Origin: Symbiodinium natans
Taxonomy: Eukaryota; Sar; Dinophyceae; Suessiales; Symbiodiniaceae
NCBI GenBank assembly: GCA_905221605.1
Contig: CAJNDS010002564.1
Location: forward strand, 97,501-161,500
Length of the DNA stretch: 64,000 nucleotides
Reading direction: 5' to 3'
Positions 1 through 10,158 of the stretch are shown here, piece after piece (positions within the stretch are counted from its first letter, which is position 1; every line of letters begins with the position of its first letter). A program made the translations under genes and the position numbers. The notes beneath the pieces were generated by a model, which searched no databases, was not told the DNA's origin, and saw only the letters and a list, made by a program, of their open reading frames with translations.

Positions 1-217
1 TTGTGGCGAGCTCTGGCATCACAAACACCACTGGAATCTTCAGCTTGGATGCGACAAACTGCTCGTATACAGTCCATATTCTGCGCAAGTACACTGGCTC
101 GTCCCATGTGTCCAGAACCGCTACCACGCGACCTATACGCAAGAGGTTGCTCTCAAAGACTTCCTCCAAGTTGTCGCTTCCGGCACTGCATGCTTCAACT
201 ATCAAGCGAAACTGATT
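1..217 (-). CDS. Probable next exon of the BspA-like gene (partial at window edge)
   Basis: On the minus strand 217-1 is open in one frame, which contains LDTWDEPVYLRRIWTVYEQF, followed by a hydrophobic segment IPVVFVMPE. The composition is that of a folded globular domain, and I recall similar RIW-x-YEQ motifs in dinoflagellate proteins, though I cannot name the family. The 11-mer TTTTCGTTAAC occurs both at the end of exon 3 and just before this stretch, 53 bases apart. A 53-bp intron or insertion would join them in frame, but no AG acceptor is visible at the joint. The link to exon 3 is therefore an inference. Confidence 0.45.
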
Positions 218-270
218 GTTAACGAAAATGTGTGTGAAGTGCAGTAACCTGACTATGGATCAAACCTTGG

Positions 271-1467
271 GTTAACGAAAAAACACATGAAGAAAAACAC
301 TTCTTCTGGCAGGACAACTGGGACAGCCGTGCTTCGATACATAGTAAGTGCGCTCTTCATCTGCCCGATGCTGTAACGCCATGTCCACGACATGAAATGC
401 GTCTGCTCTCGACGATCCTTGCGAGGCAACCAGTCGACCAGCGCACAACCGGGCCTGCCATCACGTGGGCAAAGCACATTCTGACCTATCGGATCCTCAG
501 CCAACCAAAACGAGGTTTTCATGTCAATGAAGGTGGGGTCATCCTTTCCGGTGCGCTGTCTTGCCAACTGCACGAAATCCGCGGAGAGGAGATAATGCAT
601 GCTGACTCCTGCGAGATTGCTTTGGCGAGCACGCATTTCAAGCACTCGCTGGTCAACGGTGGATTTGTCAGCACCAAGCTGCTCCAAGACGGCATGATGC
701 TGGTGCATTATTTCAGGCATCTCTTCCCACAAATCGTCATAAAGATGGCTTAGAACTCCCTCAATCCGCTTCGCCCTGCGTGCACGCCGATACATCGCCA
801 CCAAGCGGACGAGCACGAGCAACATGGCAACCCCAAGTGCAATTAAAGGCAGGTGCCACGAAATGCACTCATCCCTGAACACCAAATGGGGAAGCCCGCA
901 TGCTCTGCAAGTGTCGAAATCTGCAACGTGTAGTGCCGGGCATGGTGTGCAACTGCTGCGATCTGGCACAGGAACTGAGCCTGGACCGCAAGGATCGCAA
1001 TAAGAAGCGTTTGACCGGGCAAACTTTCCCGGCGGGCACACTTCGCAGCCCAGCAGATTGCGAGCAGGAAAAAATCCAGCCTCGCAAGGTTTCTCATCAA
1101 ACGAGACTGCGCCCTGAAACATAGTGTCCTTGTCCTGCAACTGCGAGACGTCCCAAGAGCTTAAACTGTGGCTGAAGGTCACAGCATTCCGGAACATGCT
1201 GTCCATGTCTTGGACTGACGAAGTATCCCAAGACCCAATCGCTTGATCGAAAGACGTGGCACCCTGGAACATACTGAACATGCTTGTGACTGAGGATGTA
1301 TCCCAAAATCCGATATCTTGGTTGAAGGAAACAGCGTCCTCAAACATTCGGCTCATCAGTGTCACAGACGAGGTGTCCCAAGAGCCAATGGTTCCATTGA
1401 AGGCCATGGCGCCGGAGAACATGCTGTTCATATTTGTCACTGCCGAAGTATCCCAGGAGCCAAGGTC
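271..1467 (-). CDS. BspA-like receptor gene, exon 3 (last repeats, Cys-rich stalk, membrane span)
   Basis: The frame opens with five final DUF285/BspA repeats. It continues into a Cys-rich stretch ([20 protein letters not shown] and following CxxC pairs) that resembles the ephrin-receptor/GCC2-GCC3 type stalk. A strong single transmembrane segment follows ([20 protein letters not shown]) with a basic stop-transfer flank (RRARRAKR), then about 160 residues that would be cytoplasmic. The order of signal peptide, ectodomain, stalk, membrane and tail argues for a type I surface receptor or adhesin. The frame reaches a stop at 253, but a similar sequence context (TTTTCGTTAAC) at 218-223 and a good coding frame beyond suggest that the protein continues upstream of 217. 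Function unknown. Confidence 0.7.
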
Positions 1468-2377
1468 CTGGTTGAAAGCCGAGGCATCAAAAGAACGTTA
1501 AATCCTTGTCTGCGACTGAAAAACCTCAAACCGCAGGGGGGGGGGGGGGGGGGCGGGGGCGAGCCCTTCTTGCGCACCCCGTAGTGACCCCCCCAAGCAC
1601 CCCCTGGAGACGCCCTTGAAAACCCATGCAAGCCCAGGGTATCCCAGGGTTCTTGGGGGGTTGAAATACCCCGTGCTGCAGTGACTTTCGCGTGATGTTT
1701 GTGGTCCCCTTGTCAGGGGGTAGCAGCGGCCCCTGCGTGAGAGACTCATAGCAAAGCTACCCCAAGAGGCAGCAAAAGGCCCCAGGAAACTTCAAAAACA
1801 CCAGACAGCGCAATCCAGGAGGCCCCAACATGCAAGGCCAGGGGGGGGCAGGGGCTTCGGCCGGCCCCGGCGAAAGAGAGTCCAGCAAAGCTACCAAAAA
1901 AGGTTTAAGAACCTCAAGAACCAATGCAGACCCAGGATTTGCCAGGGTTCACAAGAAGATGTACAGGCCCTTACTGGAGCCCCTTGTCTGTGTGCTGAGA
2001 GGTGGCTTAACTCCTCTTTGGGGGGCCCAGAGCCAGGGCGACCAGAAAAAACCTTGATTCATTATGAGATACGCAACATAGCAGAAAGCGTAGCTCGGGG
2101 GGCCCCGGTAGGGGTTGTCCTGGGAGGCTTGACCCTCCCAAACCCATAGCCCTTGTCCAAAAGGCTCGAGTGCCCACGGCGCTCTCACCAGTTTAGGGTT
2201 TAGGGTTTAGGGTTTAGGGTTTAGGGTTTAGGGTTTAGGGTTTAGGGTTTAGGGTTTAGGGTTTAGGGTTTAGGGTTTAGGGCCTGAGGGATGTGACCCG
2301 CGCCAGCCCTCCCCTTGTCTATCTCAGGCCTCTTGGGTCGGCGGCCTGAGCTGGAGGCTCTTACAATCCCAGGCGTC
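1468..2377 (-). other. Inferred 910-bp intron containing a telomere-like array
   Basis: The repeat protein is interrupted after FNQ at 2378 and resumes with DLGSW at 1467. The segment begins GA and ends AG on the minus strand, and the next exon base is G. The 14-mer CTTTCAACCAGGAC is present at both borders, either because each side derives from a coding repeat or because the intron arose with a flanking duplication. Inside lie a 91-bp TTTAGGG array (2192-2282), a poly-G run (about 1537-1553) and other G-rich sequence. No other gene was seen in it. Confidence 0.5.
2192..2282 (+). repeat. Interstitial TTTAGGG array (13 units)
   Basis: An uninterrupted run of the 7-mer TTTAGGG, the dinoflagellate (and plant) telomere unit. 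It lies inside the inferred 910-bp intron of the BspA-like gene, so it is internal and not a chromosome end. Confidence 0.95.
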
Positions 2378-3310
2378 CTGGTTGAAAGACGTGGCTTCAG
2401 AGAACATTAAGTCCATGTCTTCGACTGATGACGTATCCCATGAACCTAGGGCTTGGTTGAAGGACCGAGCGCGTGCGAACATCCAGTCCATCTGCGACAC
2501 CGACGAAGTATCCCAGGATCCGATTGCCTTGTTGAAGGTCGCGGCCTCATGAAACATGACGCTGAATGTTGTCACTGCTGAGGTGTTCCAGCGGCCAATG
2601 TGTTGGTTGAAAGCGGTAGCCCCAGAAAACATGCTGCCCATAGATCTCACTGCAGAGGTGTCCCAAAACCCGATGGCTTTGTTGAAGGCCGTGGCATGTT
2701 CAAACATGGCAAACATGTCCTCGACAGCTGAGGTGTCCCATGAACCAATGTCTTGATTGAAGTTGGAGGCGTACCGAAACATGTACTCCATGTTCTTGAC
2801 AGCTGAGGTGTTCCATGAGCCGATGTCTGAGTTGAAGTCAGAGGCTTCAAACATGTGTCTCATGCTCACGACCGATGAAGTATCCCAGCAATCGATGGCC
2901 TGTGTGAAGGCCGTACCGCTGAACATGTACGACATGTCCGTGACTGATGACATGTTCCAAGAGCCTATGGCTTGGTCAAAGTTCCGGGCCCCATCGAACA
3001 TGAAGCTCGTGTCAGTCACTGCCCTGGTAGTCCAAGAGCCGATGGGTCGGTTGAATTCAGCATAGCTGAACATTCTGTGCATACTTGTCACTGCCGAAGT
3101 GTTCCAAGAGCCAATGTCTTGATTAAAAGCCCGGGTATCATGGAACATGTAGCGCATGTCCCTGACAGATGAGGTGTCCCACAACCTGATGGCTTGGTTG
3201 AAGGTCCAGGCCTCTGAGAACATAAAACTCATATTGGTCACTGCTGCAGTGTTTCAGGAGCCTATGGCCTGGTTGAAGGCCCGAGCCCTGCTGAACATGC
3301 CGCTCATATC
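2378..3310 (-). pseudogene. BspA-like receptor gene, exon 2, with an in-frame TGA
   Basis: This exon encodes about twelve more DUF285/BspA repeats and is open from just after the stop down to 2324. One codon spoils it: at 3256-3254 (minus strand) TGA stands where almost every other repeat has the conserved Trp codon TGG. It is a single base change (T for C at plus 3255). Repeats on both sides are intact and in frame. So the gene is a recently broken copy, a nonsense allele or an assembly error. Dinoflagellate nuclear genes use the standard code, so I do not assume UGA is read as Trp. The coding repeat ends at FNQ (2378); the bases beyond read on as a non-repeat tail to a stop at 2324, which I take as intron. 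Confidence 0.6.
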
Positions 3311-3411
3311 CTAGGCTGGCCTTTTTTTTCTCCTCTGAAAAAATCCTCAGTAAGGCCCAATTAAACCCAAGAAGGGAAAACCCAAAATATCCCAAAGGCC
3401 TACCTAGTATC
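3311..3411 (-). other. Inferred 101-bp intron with GA...AG borders
   Basis: On the minus strand the coding repeat stops after GTCACC and resumes at GATATG. The intervening 101 bases start GATACTAGG and end CCTAG. GATA and CTAGG occur at both borders, so the exact cut point can slide. Removing the segment restores the repeat consensus VTDMSGMF in frame. Inferred from the repeat pattern only, not from RNA. Confidence 0.6.
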
Positions 3412-4008
3412 GGTGACAGCAGAGGTGTCCCAAGCACTAATGTCCTGGTTGAAGTCCGAGGTATCCAAGATGTTGCCCGGAGCAAAGCTCTGGACGAGTG
3501 GTTGGTACGAGAACATGTAGCGCATGTCTGTCACTGATGAGGTATCCCATGAGCCGATGGCTTGGTTGAAGATGGAGGCATTGGAAAACATAAAGCTCAT
3601 ATCCTTCACTGAGGATGTGTTCCAGGAGTCGATGGCTGAGTTGAAAGCCCTGGCACCTCTAAACATGCTACTCATGTTTATCACCGCAGCGGTATCCCAG
3701 GCCCCAATGGCTTGATTGAATCCGCGCGCTTCTTGGAACATGCGACTCATATCAGTGACAGCAGAGGTGTTCCATGAGCCAATGTCCTCATTGAAGTGCA
3801 AGAGCCCTTCGAACAGTCTTGACATGGAGGTCACGGAAGAAACATCCCACTCTACAATCTGTCCGTACTTGGAGACAAGCTCAGACCTTGTGCCGGCGTC
3901 CCAACTGGCAACGGCTGCTCGCAGCTCGGCTCTGTTGTTGAAGGCTTGCAAGCCACAACAAGGCATCAAGCACAAAGCGGTGATCGAAAGGCTTAGCGGC
4001 ATCGGCAT
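3412..4008 (-). CDS. BspA-like receptor gene, exon 1 (signal peptide and first repeats)
   Basis: The ATG at 4008 opens a hydrophobic leader (MPMPLSLSITALCLMPCCGL) that reads as a signal peptide. A short linker follows, then six repeats of the form (W-D/N-T-S-x-V-x-x-M-x-x-M-F) with FNQ/AIGS between them. This is the BspA/DUF285 (PF03382) pattern, a leucine-rich-repeat relative found in bacterial and protist surface proteins. The open frame hits a stop just past 3407, but the repeat breaks mid-motif at VTD and resumes exactly with MSGMF at 3310. I therefore end the exon at 3412. The removed 101 bases begin GA and end AG, followed by G, a border type reported for Symbiodinium introns. The exon is continuous with the next exons on the minus strand. 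The family is sure; ligand and role are unknown. Confidence 0.75.
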
Positions 4009-6669
4009 CCTCTGGGCAGGCGGCGACTGCTTCAGTTCTGGTGCTTCTGGTGCTTCTGCTAGTTGTTCCTAGCTTCCGAGATGTGCAAGATGTACCTGCT
4101 TTGGAATCCTGCATCCCTCGCTGAGGGCTGTTGTCATGTATCTTGTGTTAACAGCCTGACAGACAGCAACCCGCGCACATCCTGCTTTCCAGGGCTAAGG
4201 ATCTACGGCCCTTAGAGGGTGCCCAAAGTGTGGCGGTCAATCCTGTCTTTGGATGGTCGCGCCGCTCCCTGCCTTTGCCAGCAGCCGCACCTGGCAAGCT
4301 ACTTGAAACGGCAAGTCAAGATGGTGAGGCAAATATCCAGAGTAAACCCTTCCAGAGCCGAACGCAAACTCTAAGCGGCCTGTAGCCTCAGGGGGGAGAA
4401 GAGTGCGGGGGTTCAGAGTCGGCAAGGGTTGAGGATGTTGAGGCCAAGTGCCCCCTTTCAGGCGGAACAGGGCCTTCATCCCAGCTTTGGGCAGCGACTT
4501 CGGCGGCGGCTTGACCTTGCAAAGTCGTGGCGTCATCTACTTGGCGTAAGAGCCCAAGAAGCCTCTAAAAAGTTTCAATGGCTTCAACGCTTCCATGGCT
4601 TGACTGTCAATGGTCCCTGCCACAACAGCTCCAGGTGCCACACCACCACGGGCTTCGGCTTCGATCTGAGTTCAAGGGGCGCTGCAACACACAGCTCGCA
4701 ATGATCACTTTCATTCTCAGCACGTTCCAAGCGGTGCGCTGCGCTTCTGAGGCGGGTTTCTCACACCAAAGTTCGTCAACGCTCGACCCGAAGTTCCGCA
4801 GGCTTTGGCTACGGCTTTGGTTGCACCCGCTTCAACGGCGGTCGAGGGGCCTGGCGCAGATGAGGGCTTGGTTTGTCTACGATGAAAACGTACACGGGTT
4901 GGAGTTTCACAGGTTGAGGGCGTGGGACCTCATTTTCAGGGTTCGGAGGACCGAGTGATTGCTGGAGTTTGCCTGGGACGTGCAGTTATCACTGGACCAA
5001 AACTGATCGCGATGCCGCGGGGCCATGGGTCCAAAGACTACAACACAAACTCTCAATGACCTGGACCTGGACCTACACCACTTTTATGAGGACATACCCC
5101 TCGGAGGCAAAGGAATATTTTCATAACTTGCACTTCTTTGGCAACCCCGACCTGCTGCCGCCGCTGCAACGGCGGGCGGCCACCTCGGGGTTGAGCGGAA
5201 GGGCTGCACAAAGATGCTTCAGCTGCAGCAATGAGGGTGGCGGTGAGTGCATGTCAGTGGCATTGCTGTAGCAGTTGTTCGGGCACCTGTGCCTTCGTCG
5301 TGCGAAGCGACAACGCGTTCATGCACGCTGTGGAAGGACATCCTTTCACACTGAACCAGAATGAAACCACCCGAGTCAGTCACTGTCGTTTTGGGCCTAG
5401 TTTTGGGCAGCTGCGCTTGTCTGTCTTCGGCCCTCACAGCCGATAATCCATCGCAAGGTGGCACACACACCTGATGTTGACGTTGGCCACGCCGAATAGT
5501 GAGACAGAAACGGAGGTGCCCCATCCCAAGGCCGGCCAAGTCATGTTTTACAAAGAATTGGGGGATTGGTTCTGCAAAATTGAAACAAAATCGAATCTAA
5601 AATCGAATTTTCGTTCAATGTCATCGCCACGGCCTCAAGCATCTGCTGCATGACCCGAGAATCATACCCGCCGCAGTTTACCACTAACCCTTGATGTGTC
5701 TGCTGATGTCTGTGTCCTCGTGGTGACAGTAGCAGAAAGTGCCAGTAGCTCAGACATATCTGTACACTGGGCACGTGACTACGAGTGACGTATGTAACCG
5801 TATGTACACGAGCTCAGCCATTGGGAGAAAAACGCGTTTTGCGATGATCAGCTCTCCATGCGAGTCACAGCCATGCCAGCAACTGGGTCGCGCTGTCACG
5901 ACGACAACCTGCCCTGTTCTGGACTGGCCTCGGCGGATACACAAATGCCGAACCCTGTTGTGAGCGACCCCGCTACTGTGCTACTGCGATACTGCCCTAC
6001 TGAATTGCGAGATTCTGTGATAGCTGTCATGGCTCTCACTGACTGTCCTAAGCGCCCAACGGCCAGAAGGTCTTCAATCACCCCGTGTGGGTGTAGACTC
6101 CGTCCTCTGCTCCTGCCTCTGCTCCAGGCTGTCCCCCTCTCGCTCGCCTGCCCTGCGCTGGCCATCCCTGTTCTGCCGCGCGCGCTCACGCCTCTCCTCG
6201 GATGAGCTGCTCCCCACATTCCCTCAACGACCCATCGCCAGACACCAGGCAAAAAGAAAAAACAAAAAAAAAAAAGGGCGCGGCGTACGACAAGCCCATA
6301 GGAGGTCGGGTCAAAGCCTCGGAGACGTCAACCCAGAAGGGCTGAAAGAGCTCGGGGATGCGCGCCGCCTCCGCAAAATGCTTCAATCCCCCCTTCTGCT
6401 CCCTTTACTCTTACTAAGCAGGCCCACCAATACCCAGGGCGAGTCTCAAAGAAACCCCATGTGTACACTCTGCTCGGCATTCGGGTACCCGAAACGAGGG
6501 TATGCCTGCAAACCTCTAACACCCTAAAACCCCAAACGCCCTAAACACCAGACACCGACACCTGAAACCCTCCACACGCCTCAACCCAAAAAAGAAAGCT
6601 GAAAAGAACCTCCCAGAAACTTAGCTTACTTCGAACATCCCCCCCCAAAACCCTGCAGGTAAGGAATTT
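4009..6669. other. No confident gene; 5' flank of the BspA-like gene and unassigned DNA
   Basis: The first few hundred bases are the upstream flank of the minus-strand BspA-like gene. Beyond that several open frames of 60-150 codons occur on both strands, but none shows a recognisable domain, repeat logic or agreement between neighbouring frames. A short A run follows a pyrimidine-rich stretch near 6250-6280. I see no RNA gene or mobile element that I can name. Confidence 0.5.
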
Positions 6670-6960
6670 GCGGGGCTCACGGCGGGGTTGGGCAATCCAA
6701 GGGATTCCAAGGAATTGGCGAAAATCTTTGGGGGTGGGCACTCCAGATATTCTCTGGGGATACTTTGGGGTTGGGACTCAGGGTTCTCTGTGGGACATTC
6801 GGGGTTGGGCACTCCAGGATTTTTTTTTTGCGCGTACATTGGAGCTGTTGGGCACCCCAGAATTCGCAGGGGCCACTCTCGGGGCTGGGCACTTTCGGGC
6901 TTCTCTGGGGATACTCTGAAGTTGGGCGCTGCATGGAGCTCTGAGGATACTCTGGGGACG
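6670..6960 (+). repeat. Degenerate G-rich tandem repeat, roughly 40-45 bp period
   Basis: Several diverged copies of a unit containing GGGGTTGGGCACTCC and TTCTCTGGGGATACTCTGG follow one another, broken by a T run near 6823. The copies vary in length and order, so this is an old minisatellite or decayed repeat. It produces shadow open frames on both strands that I do not regard as genes. Confidence 0.55.
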
Positions 6961-7099
6961 GGCGAGGAGAAGAGTTTAGTTTAAAATCTAACAACCCACA
7001 CCGAGGTTGGTGAATAACCAAAAGACCTAAACCCAAAACGAACACCCACAAACAACAGAAAGCTCTCAGAAAAACCGACAAGAGCCCGGAAACCCTAAA

Positions 7100-7375
7100 C
7101 CTCCAGCCCCAAAAACACACTACACTACCCTAAGCCCTAAATCCTACACCCTAAACCCGAAAACCCTAACCCCCAAAATTCCGGGTTCGGCGCGGCCTTC
7201 ACGGGATCTTCCAGAAACCGCCGCGGGATGGAGGCGGCTTCCAGGTTCAGGGACTGCGAAGCTCCGGGGAGATTCTTTTGTAGCCCTAAACCCTAAACCC
7301 TAAACCCTCATCCCTCATCGGGCTTAGGGCTTAGGGCTTAGGGCTCAGGGCTTAGGGCTTGGGGCCCTTCGGGCT
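7100..7375. repeat. Degenerate telomere-like repeats
   Basis: Scattered CCCTAAA-type units around 7130-7175 and 7284-7308 are followed by a run of GGGCTTA/GGGCTCA variants at 7320-7362. The orientation switches within the region. This looks like an eroded interstitial telomere array. Confidence 0.6.
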
Positions 7376-7547
7376 TCGGGGTCGAGTTTAGGGCCTTGTG
7401 GGGGGAATACGGCGTCTGGGTTTCTGTCGGGGTTTTGCAGGGTGGGGAGGCTTAGCTCGGAGGCTCCTAAGATGCACCCGGTTCGGGGGGTGGGGACAGG
7501 TTAGGCCTGATTGGGGTTGAGATTCTGGGGTTTTTGTAAGAGGGGGC

Positions 7548-7694
7548 CACTACTTGGAGGTGCAGGGTACTTACTAACCAATGATAGCTGCACTTATAAC
7601 CCACTTATAAGCCCCTTCAGTTGTCTGATATGGTCTTAAGTACCGCTATAAGTACAGCTATCGCCAATTAGTTAGTACCCTGAACCTCCAAGTG
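7548..7694. mobile_element. Foldback MITE-like element
   Basis: About 60 bases from 7548 reappear, reverse-complemented, ending at 7694, with roughly 80% identity. The shared core includes TTGGAGGT-CAGGGTACT and GATAGCTG-ACTTATA. The unpaired centre is only about 20-25 bases, so the whole element folds into one long hairpin. It has no coding capacity. G-rich bases flank both ends (a long G run begins at 7694), and I cannot define a target-site duplication. Size and shape fit a non-autonomous DNA transposon, family unknown. Confidence 0.6.
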
Positions 7695-7971
7695 GGGGGG
7701 GGGGGGGCATAGCGATGCCAGCTACCACCGCGCAGTTCCGAGGCAGTTGGCGAGCATCAAGCACTCAAGGCGCTGGGGTTGCAGAGGAAGGTATGTTTCT
7801 GGCATTGAATCCTGACACCCGAGCTGCAAAGACCCGGTGAGTTCAAAGAAAAAATCACTTCGGCTTGTTCTCAACATCCCGATAAAGGGTGCCGATTGAT
7901 CCGATCGCACCTGCAATGATTCCCCAGCCTGCATGAGTGAGAACCTCTCTCGTGCGGGGAGCTCATGTTGA

Positions 7972-8475
7972 CTAAGCAGCGCGGGGGTCGGTCTCTTCAC
8001 GGCAGAAGCCTGGCAGGCGTGAAGGAGGACAATCAACCAACACTGGAATTGGCGGGTTTTGGGGCATTGTAGCTTTACGGATGCTGCTTCGCCGGGGGGC
8101 TACTGGTTCGGCAACTCCTGCACGTTTTATGCCACAAGAGATGCAGGTGGCAGCAACCCGGCCTGGTGGCTGACACTTCCCATTGTGTCTCGGATAGCGC
8201 GGTGACCCAAGACTTCTACTGTCCTTCGAGTCCTTCGAGCCTTCCGGCTCTCCCAAAGCACAGCACGGCATCAGCGCATGATTGCTGAGGGGTGACGTAG
8301 TCGACTTAGCCTGTATGACACTGTATGGTGCTTCCTGGCAGTGCACTTCCTTGGCGAAAGAGAACTCAACTGCCACAAGGCTCCGACCCGGCAAATCGGA
8401 TGCCTCGGCCTGCCAACGTCTGCTCTCACTCAGAATACGCTCAAGCTGCCCAGGGAAATACCCACAGACAAACAA
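7972..8475 (-). CDS. Unrecognised open frame, possible exon
   Basis: A 167-codon minus-strand frame starting MFVCGYFPGQLERILSESRR. The first 60 residues have a balanced, protein-like composition; the rest is rich in Pro, Ser and Arg. I recognise no domain and see no neighbouring exon, so it may be one exon of a gene or a chance frame. Listed only because it is the most protein-like stretch between 7.7 and 18 kb. Confidence 0.2.
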   Translation of the reverse strand: MFVCGYFPGQLERILSESRRWQAEASDLPGRSLVAVEFSFAKEVHCQEAPYSVIQAKSTTSPLSNHALMPCCALGEPEGSKDSKDSRSLGSPRYPRHNGKCQPPGRVAATCISCGIKRAGVAEPVAPRRSSIRKATMPQNPPIPVLVDCPPSRLPGFCREETDPRAA

Positions 8476-8984
8476 TCTAATTCTGCTAAGAACAGACCGA
8501 TTTTGCGACCTTTGGGGTTTGCGCTGGGTGAACGGACCATATCAAAAACCTGATGAGAGGTTTTCAGCCTGCTGGAATCGAGCGGGCCTCTCTTCTTCAA
8601 GAGGCGGGCCAGGCTAGTAGACATAGGTCCATCGCAACTTCTGGGGCGGGGGATCTCAAACACACCTCGCTGCCCTCAATGCCTTGCACATACTTGCAAG
8701 ACCCTCCACAGATCGCACATCCAGAGTCTATGTACAGTCCTTGTGCGCTTCAGTGGCTGTGAGAAGCTACTGGAACGAATGCCGCAAGGCTTGCAGCGCA
8801 ACTGCAGTCTTGCAAAGAGCAGAACTCATACAGAGCATCACCTTCAGCTCGTTCCAGCTGAGCTTGAGATTCCGGCTCCGCGTCTCACCTCCTCACCAGC
8901 CTGCATAAGGAGGGGGGGAGGCATGGCCAGACGTGAGAAGGGTCCACGAGCAGAAGAGACCAAAATGCAAATCAAGTTGCTTTT

Positions 8985-9041
8985 CCGTATGTATATACAT
9001 ATATATATATATACATATGTATACTTGTATATTTGTATGCC
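8985..9041. repeat. AT-rich microsatellite (TA/CA/GT mix)
   Basis: An alternating ATATAT tract flanked by GTATGTATATACAT and ATACTTGTATATTTGTATG. The same kind of tract recurs at 9901-9951, around 13548-13600 and at 26461-26590, which suggests a shared slippage-prone or hairpin-forming source. Confidence 0.7.
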
Positions 9042-9900
9042 TATGCAACTTGAAACACATGTGGCAAGATCAGCAACAAGAACGAGCAGGCCAACATACC
9101 GTTAGGAGGCATTCACCTCCAGGGCAGCCGGAGAGGTCGAGGCTGAGGCGGCACATCGAAGCTCCGGGGCCTCGTCAGCTCAGTTCGTTGGGCTGCCCTC
9201 CTTCTGGGGCGTAGCGCGCCGGGGGTTGAGGTCTTTTGGGTCTTGGGGGGGTTTGGGGACTTTAGGTAAAGCCCCCTCAGCCCCTGAACCCGAAAAAAAC
9301 CTCTACTCGCTGGCACACTCCTCCGACTTCGTCTGTTTTCACTCCACATCGCTTTTTGTGATTGTAGCATTGTAGAGACTTAGATCCCCACATGGGGTAC
9401 TTCCCGCAATAGGGGTTACTGGCCCTCCTTACACAACCCTCAAATAGTGATTTCTCTGTTAATCAGGACCCCCAAAGAAGGTACCCGAATTTCAACGGAA
9501 ACCCCGCAGACAAAAGATCAAAAGGGACATCTGAGGTCCAAGCCGGGAAGCTGGGCGATGTTGGCCAAGTGGGGCCGGACCTCCGCCTCAGGGTCTTGGA
9601 CCTCGGACAGCGAAGGCAAAAGCTTGCGGGAGTGGAGCTTAGGGAGGGGAGCTTCAGGCTTCAAGGGCCCACCTAGCTGATCAAGTAAGTGGGCCCCTGG
9701 CCACAAGCCTGACCTTGATGGAAGTATGCGAACTTGAGTCCACTGAGTGACTCAGGCAGCAGCAAACTTCTCCAGCTGCTTGGCCAGACTTGCGATGTCC
9801 TGAGACGGGCGGCCCGGTTGGTGTCAGAACAAGCAAACGTGCTCTATAAGAATATGTTCTAAAGTTCGCATTGCATGTTGTGAATAGATGCTTCTCCTTG

Positions 9901-9951
9901 CATACATATATATATATATATGCATACAGATATATATATATATATGCATAC
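9901..9951. repeat. AT-rich microsatellite, two similar halves
   Basis: Two near-identical halves (a TA run followed by TGCATACAG) sit head to tail. Non-coding; short open frames through it are artefacts of the repeat. Confidence 0.7.
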
Positions 9952-10080
9952 AGTGTCAGCCATGAATATATACGTACACTGACAAAGTTGGGCTCGACAC
10001 TTGTACCGGCCTCAAGTTGTCGAACGGTAGCTTCCAGCATCTGCCTCGCATGGCTTCAGCTCGGGCGTGTTCGCGGTCTA

Positions 10081-10158
10081 GGGTTCAGGGTTCAGGGGAA
10101 TTACCCTTCTTATAAGCTAGGGTTCAGGGTTCAGGGAAATTGCCCTTCTTATAAGCTA
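10081..10158 (+). repeat. 39-bp tandem duplication
   Basis: The phrase AGGGTTCAGGGTTCAGGG followed by a short spacer and CCCTTCTTATAAGCT occurs twice in direct succession with only small differences. A simple local duplication, with no function apparent. Confidence 0.7.

Noticed and set aside
1256-4072. Plus-strand frames such as those at 2757-3065 and 3716-4072
   Set aside because: Antisense shadows of the BspA-like repeats, with the same period.
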